Positions 35,368-46,000 of a stretch of DNA of 64,000 nucleotides are shown here, piece after piece; positions within the stretch are counted from its first letter, which is position 1, and each line of letters begins with the position of its first letter. The translations under genes and the position numbers were made by a program. The DNA comes from Siphonodentalium dalli (lineage: Eukaryota > Mollusca > Scaphopoda > Gadilida > Siphonodentaliidae). The notes under the pieces were generated by a model. It did no database searches, was not told the origin of the DNA, and was given only the letters and a program-made list of their open reading frames with translations. Location: positions 53,499,949 to 53,563,948 of the forward strand of contig CP136065.1 in NCBI GenBank assembly GCA_032622095.1, in the 5' to 3' direction.

Positions 35368-36453
35368 ATGGAAGAGACAGAAAAATTACAACAGCAAAAT
35401 TCTATGTCAAGTGATGACTATGAGAGCACGGAAGCAACGATTGACATGCCCCCAGCCCCCGATGGTGGCTGGGGGTGGGTTGTGTTGTTCGCAGCATTTA
35501 TGATTAATTTTCTCTGTGATGGAGTTGCATTTTCATATGGCATTTTGTTCACAAATTTAGAAGAGTATTTCAAGGAAAGTAAAAGTAAAACATCATGGGT
35601 GGGATCGGTGTTCTTCTCGATCCCGTTAATGGCAGGACCGATCGCCAGCGCCATCACGACCAAATATGGTTGTCGCCTCACTACGATTGTCGGTGGTCTC
35701 ATTACTACAACTGGATTTGTTCTGAGTTATTTCGCCAATTCCATTGATACGTTATGTTTGACTTTCGGAATAATTTCTGGATTTGGTTTATCATTCGGAT
35801 ACATGACTGCGATTGTTAGTGTGGCATTTTACTTCGAGAAAAAGCGTGCCTTTGCCACAGGTCTTTCCGTCTGTGGATCTGGTTTGGGTACATTTGTTTT
35901 TGCACCGTTATTAGAGTATTTGCTTGAAGAGTATGGATGGAGAGGAACAATGTTGATTCTTGGTGCAATTATGTCCAATATCATCGTATGTGGTGCTGTT
36001 TTTAGGCCTTTGGAATTTTCTGCAGCGGAGAAAAGAAGACGTGCTTTGGACACATTTCAACGATTCACAAAGTCATTGTCGAAATCGAGTCTTCCTCTGA
36101 ATTCTAGACAGAGATCGCGTCATCACAGTAGAAACACAGGCAGCTCACAATCGCTCTCTGAAGACGATTGTCAGGATTTATTAGACAATGATGTTTCTTC
36201 ATCGGATGATCATCTAACATTGAGTCAGTCTTACATTCAGTTCCCGACCTATACAGACCTCAAGGAGTGTGAAATTTCTGATGAATTCATCAGGGAAGCG
36301 CAGAGAAATAAATACAACTTACAGCAAATTATACAAAGATATGCGCACGAGCTTCACATGGAGAGGGCTAATAGCAGTGATGTAATGACGAACAGAAAAG
36401 CTAGTGTTCTTATTGGCTCACATGACCCAGATAGAATGATCGCTAATGGTCAG
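35368..36453 (+). CDS. SLC16/monocarboxylate-transporter-like protein, coding exon 1 of 3
   Basis: The three exons encode a 690-residue major facilitator superfamily transporter of the plasma membrane. This exon gives residues 1-362: a short cytosolic N-terminus, TM1-TM6, and most of the large central cytosolic loop. The SLC16 hallmark PDGGWGWVV is at residues 31-39, leading into TM1. The TM5 signature YFEKKRAFATGLSVCGSGLG is at 155-174. The loop (from about 213) is rich in Ser, Arg and Asp with likely phosphorylation sites. The ATG has A at -3 and G at +4. The exon ends CAG/GTAAGG, phase 0. The Lys conserved in TM1 of lactate-transporting MCT1-4 is not seen, so the substrate may not be lactate. 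The exact paralogue is unresolved; MCT9/12/14-like groups are candidates. Confidence 0.9.
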
Positions 36454-36659
36454 GTAAGGATATTTCCTTTTGAAGTGATGCCAAAATTCTGAATTTGTAA
36501 TTTGATCAATGCGAAACACTCTGCTGTTTTCTTGAAGCGATTAATCTTAAAAACATAATTATTTGTTCTAATCTTGCATAGAGATGGGTCACATGCCTGT
36601 GTATCACCATTAGAACTATGGTAATATAATATACCATATTTGCATATTTGCAGTGCCTC
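36454..36659. other. Start of SLC16-type intron 1
   Basis: Intron 1 runs 36454-42621 (about 6.2 kb) and is filled mainly by repeats listed below. Confidence 0.7.
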
Positions 36660-37195
36660 TTTGAAAGAAAGGTCGTATTATGTCTGTCCATTACTCCATC
36701 TGTCTAGACGTCCGTCTGTTAACATTTTTGGTTTCCAATCGATAACTATAGTTTAGATTGTTCGATCTGAACCAAAGTTGGTATGTGTATTTCCCAGCTA
36801 AAAATACAAGCTAAGTTCGAATATGGGTTCAGTCCAATAATTTTTACATGAGTTACGGCCCTTTTTCGACTTAGAATTTGACAGATTTCATAACATTTTG
36901 GTTTCCGACCGATAACTCCAGTTTGGATTATTTTATCTGAACCAAATCTGGTATCTGTGTTTCCCTGCTAAAACTATAGGCCAAGTTTGAATATGGGTTC
37001 TGTGCAATTATTTTCACATGAGTTACGACCATTTTTCGACTTAGAATTTGACCGAACTTTGTCAATGAAATTAGGGGAATATCAGATATTCTTTGTATTA
37101 AATCTCAAATTATTATTTATTTTGCGGTAGTACTATTCAAAATGGCTAGTAAAGGGCATATTTTGCCACCCCCCTAGCGATGCTCTTGTTACATT
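36660..37195 (+). repeat. Dispersed repeat G, copy 1, with doubled inner unit
   Basis: Starts at a CGTATTATGTCTGTCC-type block and ends GATGCTCTTGTT. The inner segment (TTGGTTTCC..CGATAACT.. to TTTTTCGACTTAGAATTTGA) occurs twice, about 175 bp apart. Other copies lie at 41450, 45038 and 49614. Confidence 0.6.
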
Positions 37196-37904
37196 TTTAA
37201 AATCAGTGCTTGAAATTGGCCATGGCAATAAGCAATGCCGTGGTATAATTTAATAAATATTAGTGATGCGGACCGGACCACCTTGAACTGGTCTGGTCCA
37301 GTGGTGGACTCCAGTCTGGATCGGGTGCCACTGGAGCAGTATTTTCCGGTCCAGTCTACTATTTTATGTTGAGCTAACTAATATATTAAATTTATTGCGT
37401 ATTTGTCCCAACATACATGTACAATTAACAACAATGCATTAATGGGTTCAAGTGGTTAATAGTTAACTATTTTATGCCATGAAAACAATGTAGATTTATA
37501 GATGTTGCTGCACATGTCAACGATTCTGTTGAATGCGGCAATGTGGGCGGCAACATGCTTTGGTGTCACCGACTTCAGACTAAATATTAAACTGGTATTA
37601 CCCAACAAAGAGATATACATATGTGACACTTGATTCTCCCGAAATGTCAGGAAGACATTGTTTTTTTGAGCACTGTTGTCATATCATCGGATATATTACC
37701 TGTGCCATTTAGTTAACTCTTTCGCTGCCACCCGCCACCACAGACGTACCCCCCAGTGCCACGCATCCTGTACATATATCCATGTATTTCAGGTATATAT
37801 GGGTAATACATTATATCTCAAGCAGTTTCTAATATAATTAGTTGAAACTTCACATGTATATAGACATAGGTATACTCTGTCAAATGCCACCGTGGACACG
37901 CCCA

Positions 37905-38335
37905 CCAAGGTCACGTGACATTGGCGGCCAATCCGGCCATCTTGTATTAGTGGCTATTTGCCGGTATATGTACAGTTTGTGTGGGTATGGATGGGTGTGT
38001 TGTTTGTTTTCTAATTTTCAACCCAATTATACGATGTCCAACAGTAAGGTACACAGGAGTAACCTATATGAACCCACTGTGGACATAAAATAGGTCACGT
38101 GACCTTGGCGTCCATCTTGGATTTATGTAAGTTGCCACCTATTTGTAGCAAAATGGGATACAATGGTGCACTTTGTTGAGTTCGTGCTTTTGTTGCTTGA
38201 ATATTCCCTGATAGGTACAATTCCAAATATAGATATATATATATAACCATACCCATATGTATATATACCTGCAGGGGGACATATGACCCTGCTCCGCCCC
38301 TTATAAGTCACGTGATCTTGACGGCCATCTTGAAT
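37905..38335 (+). repeat. Three diverged units with GTCACGTGA and GCCATCTTG motifs
   Basis: Units near 37909, 38093 and 38307 each have an E-box palindrome (GTCACGTGA) followed within 20 bp by a TTGRCGKCC..ATCTTG segment resembling a YY1 site. Spacing is about 185-215 bp. Protein binding is inferred from motif shape only. Confidence 0.55.
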
Positions 38336-38494
38336 TTCAGGAAACTTGGATTTTACGATGATTTATGTGAATTATATGGGTCACGCGGGCGTACGCATGG
38401 TCAACTCACCAGCATAATTAATTTAGTTGCCTGTTATCACCACTGGAAAATGATACAATAGACAAGGGTTGTTCAAAACCAGTAAAGGTGTATT

Positions 38495-39270
38495 ATAAAT
38501 AATAGGTATAAGTATCTTATGCGCCGCAGGCGCCCCTTGATCATTAGAGTATAGAGGTTAGTTACCCACCCTATCCCGCCACCCATAGTATCTTATGCGC
38601 CCCTATAGAGGCTACTGCCCACATAAATAATAGATATAAGTATCTTATGCGCCGCAGGCGCCCCTCGATCATTAGAGTATAGAGGTTAGTTACCCACCCA
38701 CCTCCTCATCCCGCCACCCATAGTATCTTATGCGCCGCAGGCGCCCCTATATATAGAGGCTACTGCTACATAAATAATAGGTATAAGTATCTTATGCGCC
38801 GCAGGCGCCCCTCGGTCATTAGAGTGTAGAGGTTAGTTACCCACCCACCTCCCCTTCCCGCCACCCATAGTATCTTATGCGCCGCAGGCGCCCCTATAGA
38901 GGCTACTGCCACATAAATAATAGGTATAAGAATATTATGCGCCGCAGGCGCCCCTCGATCATTAGAGTATAGATGTTAGTTACCCATCCACCACCCCATC
39001 CCGCCACCCATAGTATCTTATGCATCGCAGGTGCCCCTATAGAGGCTACTGCCACATAAATAATAGGTATAAGTATATTATGCGCCACAGGTGCCCCTCG
39101 ATCATTAGAGTATAGAGGTTAGTTACCCACCCACCACCCCATCCCGCCACCCATAGTATCTTATGCGCCGCAGGTGCCCCTATAGAGGCTACTGCCCACA
39201 TAAATAATAGGTATACATGTAAGTATCTTATGCGCCGCAGGCGCCCCTCGATCATTAGAGTATAGAGGTT
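38495..39270 (+). repeat. Minisatellite array, about 5.5 units of 130-146 bp
   Basis: Units start at ATAAATAATAGGTATAAG (about 38497, 38623, 38770, 38912, 39056, 39200). Most units contain two TATCTTATGCGCCGCAGG words. GCGCCGCAGGCGC forms a short GC hairpin. Units differ by small indels and substitutions. Confidence 0.85.
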
Positions 39271-39599
39271 ATAACAATAACTTCTTCAGTCCTGAGTCTT
39301 TTGCGAGCAGCCATTTTCGACTGATAACCACGTGCTAACAACAATGACGCAATATTGTGGTTCTGACTGTACTCCCATAACGTCAGAAATAGCATGACCT
39401 TGAAGACATTGTGGCTTTAAATTGTTCGCGTGCAACAGTACTACAGATAAATACATTGTACACTGTCAAACATGCCGGAAAGAATAGAGTTATATCCCAT
39501 ACATTAGACTACATACCAAATTCGCAAAAATGCGCGATTGGCAGAATCTGCGAAGTTCGCATTTATGCGCGTCTGGCAGCGAAAGAGTTAAAGTAGTTA

Positions 39600-39779
39600 C
39601 AGTAATGCCCTAAATAATCGACTCCTTAACCACAGCAGAATTATGGGTAATTTTTCAGGATTTAGTCTCTCAGTGAGAGCTTTCCGATGAATGGCAACAA
39701 GTCATATTTCCGACTAAATCCTGAAAAATTACCCATAATTCTGCTGTGGTTAAGGAGTCAATTATTTAGGGCATTACTG
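39600..39779. mobile_element. T-family MITE T3
   Basis: A TA-flanked 180-bp hairpin with ends CAGTAATGCCCTAAATAATC; almost entirely palindromic. Confidence 0.75.
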
Positions 39780-39901
39780 TAACTTTGTTTGCAAATGCAA
39801 ACATTCTCAAACATATAAAAATATGTTGTTTCATTCTAAATTGTGTTTTAATAACTACATGTATACCATCCCACACCAACACTACAATTAGGCCAAAGAA
39901 A

Positions 39902-40695
39902 AAAGATACTATGTTTCCGTACATCGACCGACCCTAAAAATAACCCGCCGACCCTAATCTTAAAAAAAAAAAAAATTTAACTGTTTTTACTACTAATGCT
40001 CATAAATATTGATGATCATTAGTGTGCAAAACACATGGTTTCTAACATATGCCTGTGAAAAGTGACCATGAAATGACTGTTGTCTCAAAAGCCCCAGGTG
40101 TGAGATGGGTTTTGGATTGATGGGCATGAATTTTGCAATTTTAATTTCATGAGAGTGGATCTCATGCCTGCTTTACCTGGATGCCTTGATTGGGACTTCT
40201 GGAACATACTCATGGATTCCAAATAAACATGCATTCACATTTATTATTTTCTTAGGAAGTTTCCCCCCTGCACAGTGATTATTTGAGTCTGCAAGTTTAT
40301 TAATTTTGAGGCTATGAAAATTGAAATCACAATACAAGTTTGGTATAATGGCAGTATTATGGGTAAAATTCTAATAAAAGTTAGTGACATCAATTTCGTA
40401 CCTAGTTTATAGCCAAATTTATGAAAATGTGGTATGTGAATAATAAATAACATACTTAAGCATGAAGTAAGTTTGATCTTTCATCAATCTTAAAGTATAT
40501 TTCCACTGTATTTATCAAGTAATACTTTCCCCACAACACAAGTTGGCATTTTATGTCACTTTGGTCGAGGTAATTCAATATTTCTACAGCTGGATAAAAA
40601 ATATCAAAATAAAATTAAAAAAAACAATTTCCCTACCTACCTACCCTAATTTTTTCACTCCGTTATCGGAAACATAATATCTTTTTTTTTTGGCC
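39902..40695. mobile_element. Element U, Harbinger-like MITE
   Basis: The ends GGCCAAAGAAAAAAGATACT and inverse are flanked by TTA on both sides (39899-39901 and 40696-40698). A 3-bp TWA duplication and GG-starting ends fit PIF/Harbinger. No coding capacity. Confidence 0.6.
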
Positions 40696-41152
40696 TTACT
40701 CTGTCAGTGTGACAAACATGCAGGCAGGGTGAGTATGTGTTCATAAACTGTGTAACATGGCAGTCAGCAATCCACCAAATAATGTGCCTGCAGAATGGAG
40801 TTCATACAATCATTTGACTGATGTTAAATAGTTTATAAACACATACCGACCCAAGCTGATGAAACTGTATGTTCGCGTCATGGGCTATTGCAGTGTGTCC
40901 TTGCCACCAGAGACAGACAATGCTACATGCAATCGTCAATCATTGTATATGCACTTATTTCGATGCAGTAAACTATATTTGTTTAATATATAGGGTAACT
41001 ACTTTGAGAAAATGGGCAATTCATTAACATATATGTGGACCGGACCGCTTTGGACCAGTGCAAGCATGGATACCGGACCAGAATGGTCTGGACAGGACCA
41101 GACTGCACAGCCTTGACAGTGGACGGGTGGTCCGGTCTGGTCCACATCACTA

Positions 41153-41449
41153 GTTAATGTACAATAATGTTGAGTTCATATGATTTGACAAACATTCGAT
41201 CATTGTTATTATCATTATCGTAAATATTAACTGTATCACTGGTAGTGGTATGAGAGTAACATTGATGCCCGGACGTACAAAGCCTGTGGTTGTCTGGAAA
41301 ATGTGCATACGTCTGTACAGATGGAAGTATGATTGGAAATTCCCCCTCCCCCTCCCCCACGATCCAATGGTTACATTATTAAAATTGTGTTCAAAGCATA
41401 ATTATCCTCCAAGATTCAAAGAGAATAAATAGCCTTCATCCTAGCACGT
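41153..41449. other. Intron 1 sequence, nothing recognised
   Basis: No exon-like frame with splice signals is seen. Confidence 0.4.
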
Positions 41450-41838
41450 TTTTATACGCCTGTTTGAAAAAACGGTTGTATTATGTAAATGGGTTGTCTA
41501 TCCGTCGTTCCATCCATCCGCTTTTGGTTTCCGGATGATAACTTTAGATTGATTCAAGTGAACTGAACCATATTTGGTATATTAGTTTACCACCCCAAAA
41601 TACAGATCAAGTTCGAATATGGGTTTCGTCCGTATGATTTTGACTGAGTTATGCCCCTTTTTCGACTTAGATTTTACCTGATATATGCGGTTTCCAGATG
41701 ATAACTTTGAATCGAGTGAACTGAACCAAATTTGTTATACATGCAGATCAATTTCAAATGTGGGTTCTGTCTACATGCCCCACTCTACTCCAGAAATGGG
41801 CATATTATGCCACGCCCCGACGGCATGCTCTTGTTTCT
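41450..41838 (+). repeat. Dispersed repeat G, copy 2
   Basis: TATACGCCTG then an AAAACGGTTGTATTATG block at the start, with TTTCCGGATGATAACTTTAG inside and GCATGCTCTTGTT at the end. Confidence 0.6.
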
Positions 41839-41883
41839 ATATTATAAAAATATTTTAATTTGCATGAAACATGACTTTACTTT

Positions 41884-42308
41884 CAAGTCTGAGCTTAGTG
41901 TGCCTGTCATTTGCAGAATGAGGTCCCCAGAGGGTGAATTTAGTGATGCTATCCCGCTTAGTGGCTAGCATCACTATATTCACACTCTGGGGACCTCATT
42001 CTGCTTAGGCCTCATCTTCTCTGGAAAGTTTCTTTATCAAATTTCTATAGAAACTTCTTCACATAGATACTATTTCTTTGTTAGTTTAGTTTCTCTATAT
42101 CCCCAAATTGGCAGATGACACATTGAATTATCGAGGTTCCCAATGGGTGTACATCACAATATTCACAATTTGGGAACTTCAATCTGAGTCTATGTCTCAC
42201 ATAGCAGATGAGGCCATGCAAAATGAGGTCCCCAGATGATGAATTTGGTGATGCTAGCCCCCTGGGGACCTCATTCTGCAAATGACAGGCACACTAAACT
42301 CAGTCTTG
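41884..42308. mobile_element. F-family foldback element F4
   Basis: CAAGTCTGAGCTTAGTGTGC to its inverse ending CAGTCTTG. Central blocks (GGCCTCATCTTCTCTGGAAA and CAATCTGAGTCTATGTCTC) are shared with F1 and F9. Confidence 0.7.
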
Positions 42309-42621
42309 CTTACTTGATTTAAACATATTTTTATTAGTATTATGCATAAATAATACATTACATATAAGGGATTGGAGGACAAGTTCTGTGAAACTTAGAT
42401 GGACCTTCGCTCCCTACAGATCATACATGAAACATAGATATAACAATTTATTTTGGATTTATATCAGGTTTTGGTAGGGCGGGTAGAATATATATATTTT
42501 GAGTGCGTGGGTGTAACGGGTATTACATGGGGTGTTAACTATTATAAATCGGTGGTATGGTGGGGGGTGATGAGTATAATTATACACACATATGCTTACT
42601 TTACAATTCATTTACTTTCAG

Positions 42622-43381
42622 CATATCCATCCTAACAGGAGTGCATCTCATGGTGAAGCAACACGAAATCAAAGTCAATTGCTGTGTGCGAGTTCCAGTA
42701 ACAGAGTTCTGTTCTACCTGCCGTTATATAGAAAGGATCTCTTCTACAGAGGAAATCTGAATCATATAGCTACCCAGCAGCATAGATCGGCCAGTTGTCC
42801 AGAAATCTATATTCATCCCGATTCATCAAGTGAATCGTTCAATTTCATAGATTTGTTCAACATCCCCAGGTTTCTGAAATTTTCGCAACATGTTTCTCGT
42901 GTGCTGAAGACCATGTTTGATTTGAAAATTCTCTTGCATCCGCTGTTCTTAATTTATGCTTTGTCAAATTTCGTGCTTTATTTCTGGTATGATATTCCAT
43001 ATGTGTTCTCAGTCGACAGGGCTGTTGAGAAGGGAATTGACGAACAAGCTGCCAGTCTCTTGATATCAGTTCTCGGAATCACAAACACCGTCGGGCAAAT
43101 CGTTTACGGAATACTCGGTGACTGCTACTGTGTTCGGAACAACCTTGCATATGCACTGTCAAGTATCCTATGTGGAATTGTGGTGTTCATGGTCCCATTT
43201 TTTGTTGACTACTTGCCCTTGGCGGTGCTGTCGGGAATGTTTGGCTTCTTCATTAGTGCTAACTATGCTCTATCCACAGTGTTGCTTGTTGACTATCTCG
43301 GACTGGAGAAGTTAACTAATGCTTATGGACTGCTTATGCTGATTCAGGGAATTGCAAACTTGATTGGACCACCAGTGGCTG
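42622..43381 (+). CDS. SLC16-type transporter, coding exon 2 of 3
   Basis: It follows a TTTACTTTCAG acceptor and keeps phase 0 from exon 1. It codes the end of the central loop and TM7-TM11. TM7 begins after the LHPLFLIYALSNF segment. TM8 reads SVLGITNTVGQIVYGILGD, where family members usually have Arg in the GR position; here it is Gln. The exon ends ..PPVAG at a GTAAGT donor (phase 1). Together with exons 1 and 3 the frame is continuous. Confidence 0.9.
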
Positions 43382-43630
43382 GTAAGTGAAATTCTTGAAC
43401 ATTAACATTGTGTGTAAATCATTCAAGAATACTGATTTCCGAATTTTCTGTCAAACTCTTTGTTTTAAACTTTTTTATAACGGTATATGATAATTTTCTT
43501 GTCACCCTTGGAAAACAAAAATTGAATATTTGTCTGAGAAAGTTTCAAGTGTCCAAACAAAGTTTGTCCAAAAAAATTTCACTGTACATGTATTCTATTA
43601 ATAAGTTTTTGAATTATAAATACTTACATT
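43382..43630. other. Start of SLC16-type intron 2
   Basis: Intron 2 runs 43382-45506 (2.1 kb) and contains R, Q2, X and G copies. Confidence 0.6.
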
Positions 43631-43721
43631 TTAACCCTTGCTATACCGGTACTAAATACTCATTGACAATGTATACTTTTATGACTGAGTGGGAGAATCC
43701 ATTCAGTAGAGAAAGGGTTGA
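43631..43721. mobile_element. Short R-family element
   Basis: TTAACCCTTGCTATACC on the left and ATTCAGTAGAGAAAGGGTTG on the right. The right flank is TTGA rather than TTAA, presumably mutated. Confidence 0.45.
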
Positions 43722-43879
43722 TAATGAAGTTATCGCTGATAAAACCTTACTATAAACTGCAGAGAACCATACTTCACTCACTCAACCTTTTATGATTTAA
43801 CCCTTTCATGATGGAAGCTGCGCTGGTGCAGCATTAAAGACCCTGTGCCAGTGCATTCTATTATATATGCGAGTCCTGT

Positions 43880-43885
<6 letters not shown>

Positions 43886-43929
<44 letters not shown>
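43886..43929. repeat. AT dinucleotide run
   Basis: About 22 AT units within the Q2 hairpin. Confidence 0.9.
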
Positions 43930-43931
<2 letters not shown>

Positions 43932-43949
43932 GAATGCACTGGCTTATAA

Positions 43950-44598
43950 GGTAGCAGTACACGATTTCCAGCACTTTTGCCAACCTGGGAGGGTGTACTG
44001 TACTTCAAATCAATGCTGAGCCATTATCTTTGGCATAGGTCCCATCAAGCATGTTTTAATTTCTACGGAAATTTTAGGTGTAATCATTTGTCTTTACTTT
44101 AGCTTCTTCGTACAATTTGTTATTGAGTTATGCCCCTTGGTTTGCACACACAAAGCACTCAATTTTACCCATTTTTTGACTCAAATTGACCATTTTCAAC
44201 CCAAAAACAGACCATGTTATAGCGAATGTCAGTAAATAAGCTGCTTCCACCTGATGGAGCTATGTTTGAGCTGAGAAATATTTAAAATAGAAAAAAAGTT
44301 ATCTTATCAATTTGAAAAAAATGTCTTGCGAGCCCACATTACAGAATTCAGGGGAGAGAATATCTGGCTATTTTCCTGTAACCAATAACACAGAGTTGGC
44401 CTCCACTGAATACGAAAACCATGTTGCGTATCCAAATTTTTCACTTTTTTTAGAACTTTCCCAGTTTTGTAAAATAATTAGACCTTCAAACCAGTAAATA
44501 CACATTTAACACAGGCTACACTGGCTGTTATGCCCCCCAGATACTTATTTTTCTATTTTTCAGACCCCCTAAAACCGGTAAAATCGTGTACTGCTACC
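43950..44598. mobile_element. Element X, Harbinger-like insertion in Q2
   Basis: The ends GGTAGCAGTACACGATTT and inverse (AAATCGTGTACTGCTACC) are flanked by TAA on both sides (43947-43949 and 44599-44601). 649 bp, no coding capacity. Confidence 0.65.
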
Positions 44599-45037
44599 TA
44601 AGGTGAAGGTAAATATTGTTAGGCCAATGTATTCTTATATATGCGAGGCTTCTTATGGGAGGCGTTCATATATAAGAGAATGCATTGGCACAAAATTTCA
44701 TAAAGCTCCAGTCATGGAAGGACTAAACATAAATTTTATCTATTCGGTATATAGCGGACAATCAAAAGAGTACAAAGTACATGTAGCGCCCTCTCCGTTT
44801 CACTGCGATAGATCACTGCCGCAAGGATGGTACTTTGCAGACTGATACATCCATTTTTACATATCGTCGGCACTATATTTAGTCACCTATTATCTTATTT
44901 TGACCACCAAAAGTTTGGAATAATGGTAATTCTTTCAGTATTGATAAGAACAATATGAACATGGACAATTTTAAGATCATGTGCCAGTGGTATCTCAGCG
45001 AAGCGATGAGAGATAACTCTGCCTGTTGGTTTTTTTT

Positions 45038-45405
45038 ATATGCCCGTTTTGAAAAAAATGACGTATTATGTTATTGGTCAGTATGTCTGTCCGTTCGCTT
45101 TTTTCGTTTCCGGATGATAACTTTAGTAAGTCTGAACTGAATGGACTGAAATTTGTTATGTGGGTTTACTAGCACAAAATACAGGTCAAGTTGAAATTTG
45201 TGTTCCGCCCGCCATAGTCCCTTTTTGAATCGTTTCCGGATTATAACATTAGTAAGTATGAATTGAAGGAATGAAATTTGGTATGTGAGTTTTTTAGCCC
45301 AAAATAAAGGTCAAGTTCCGCCTGCCAATTTTCATCTTGAGTTATGGCCCATTGTTGAAATTACCATGGGCGTATTTTGCCATGCCCTAGCGATGCTCCT
45401 GTTAA
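45038..45405 (+). repeat. Dispersed repeat G, copy 3
   Basis: Same start (TATGCCCGTTTTGAAAAAAA) and end (GCGATGCTCCTGTT) as other G copies, same strand. Confidence 0.6.
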
Positions 45406-45506
45406 ATCTGTCATTACAGAAGTTACCCCTGTCAACATAGTGTTGAGTAGACAAGTGACATTTCACATTTTGAGCCCTAACTAAGATGAATTCTCACGCT
45501 TTTCAG

Positions 45507-45733
45507 GTATGCTTTACGATATGACTGGTAGCTACGACACAACATTCTACTCCGCTGGTGGCTGTATTGTCTTATCAGGATTAATTGTGATGACGATTCC
45601 TGCATTCAAACCTTACATTAGACGTCACTACAACAGAACACGAGAGGGGTCAGTTTACAGCAGTTGTGAGGATGATCAGTCTCAGCCACTCAGTCATCCT
45701 GATGAGCCACTAACTGATGAAACTGGGGTTTAA
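45507..45733 (+). CDS. SLC16-type transporter, coding exon 3 of 3 (last)
   Basis: After a CTTTTCAG acceptor, the split Gly codon is completed and the frame reads MLYDMTGSYDTTFYSAGG, the highly conserved SLC16 segment before TM12. TM12 (CIVLSGLIVMTIPAF) and a hydrophilic tail with an acidic end follow. The stop TAA (45731-45733) is inside the TTAA that bounds MITE Q3. An ATTAAA at 45765-45770, within the MITE, could act as a poly(A) signal; a plain AATAAA is not met until about 47570. Confidence 0.9.
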
Positions 45734-46000
45734 CCCTATCATGACGGGAGCTGTGCTGTGCAGCATTAAATATCCTGTGCCAGTGCATTATCTTATATAT
45801 GTGAGTCTCCCAAAGGGAGCCTGGCATATATAAGATAATGCACTGGCACAGGATATTTACAAGGTCAAGGTAATTATTGTTAGGCCAATGCATTCTCTTA
45901 TATATATGAGGCTCCCTATGGGCGACTTGCATATATAAGAGAAAGCATTGGCAAAGGGTTGTCACAAAATTTCAGGATGCTCCAGTCATGGAAGGGTTAA
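45730..46000. mobile_element. Q-family MITE Q3, forming the start of the SLC16-type 3' UTR
   Basis: TTAA is at both ends, with CCCTATCATGACGGGAGC on the left and CCAGTCATGGAAGGG on the right. Two ATTCTCTTATATATG-type hairpins are inside. Confidence 0.75.

Larger units (their letters stand above)
37713..39591. mobile_element. Element Y: TTAA-flanked, piggyBac-like, carries a minisatellite
   Basis: TTAACTCTTTCGCTGCCA at the left and its exact inverse ending at 39591 give 18-bp perfect ends including TTAA. The interior holds three CACGTGAC/YY1-like modules (37.9-38.35 kb) and a tandem array (38495-39270). No transposase frame is seen. Confidence 0.6.
37261..41152. mobile_element. Candidate hAT-like element A, expanded by nested insertions
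   Basis: The left end TAGTGATGCGGACCGGACCA is mirrored by TGGTCCGGTCTGGTCCACAT then CACTA on the right, with one small gap. Removing Y, T3 and U leaves about 1.04 kb. Ends of the TAGTGATG type are common in hAT elements. No 8-bp target duplication could be matched, so the call is tentative. Confidence 0.4.
43797..44722. mobile_element. Q-family MITE Q2, interrupted by element X
   Basis: Starts TTAACCCTTTCATGATGG. The first hairpin loop has expanded into an AT run (43886-43929). After X, the Q sequence resumes (AAGGTGAAGGTAAATATTG) and ends near CCAGTCATGGAAGGACTAA. Confidence 0.6.

Noticed and set aside
38903-39255. Two similar minus-strand open frames
   Set aside because: They are translations of consecutive minisatellite units.
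38495-39270. Regular array that superficially looks like a CRISPR
   Set aside because: Units are 130-146 bp and nearly wholly repeated with no unique spacers, and the genome is eukaryotic. It is a minisatellite.
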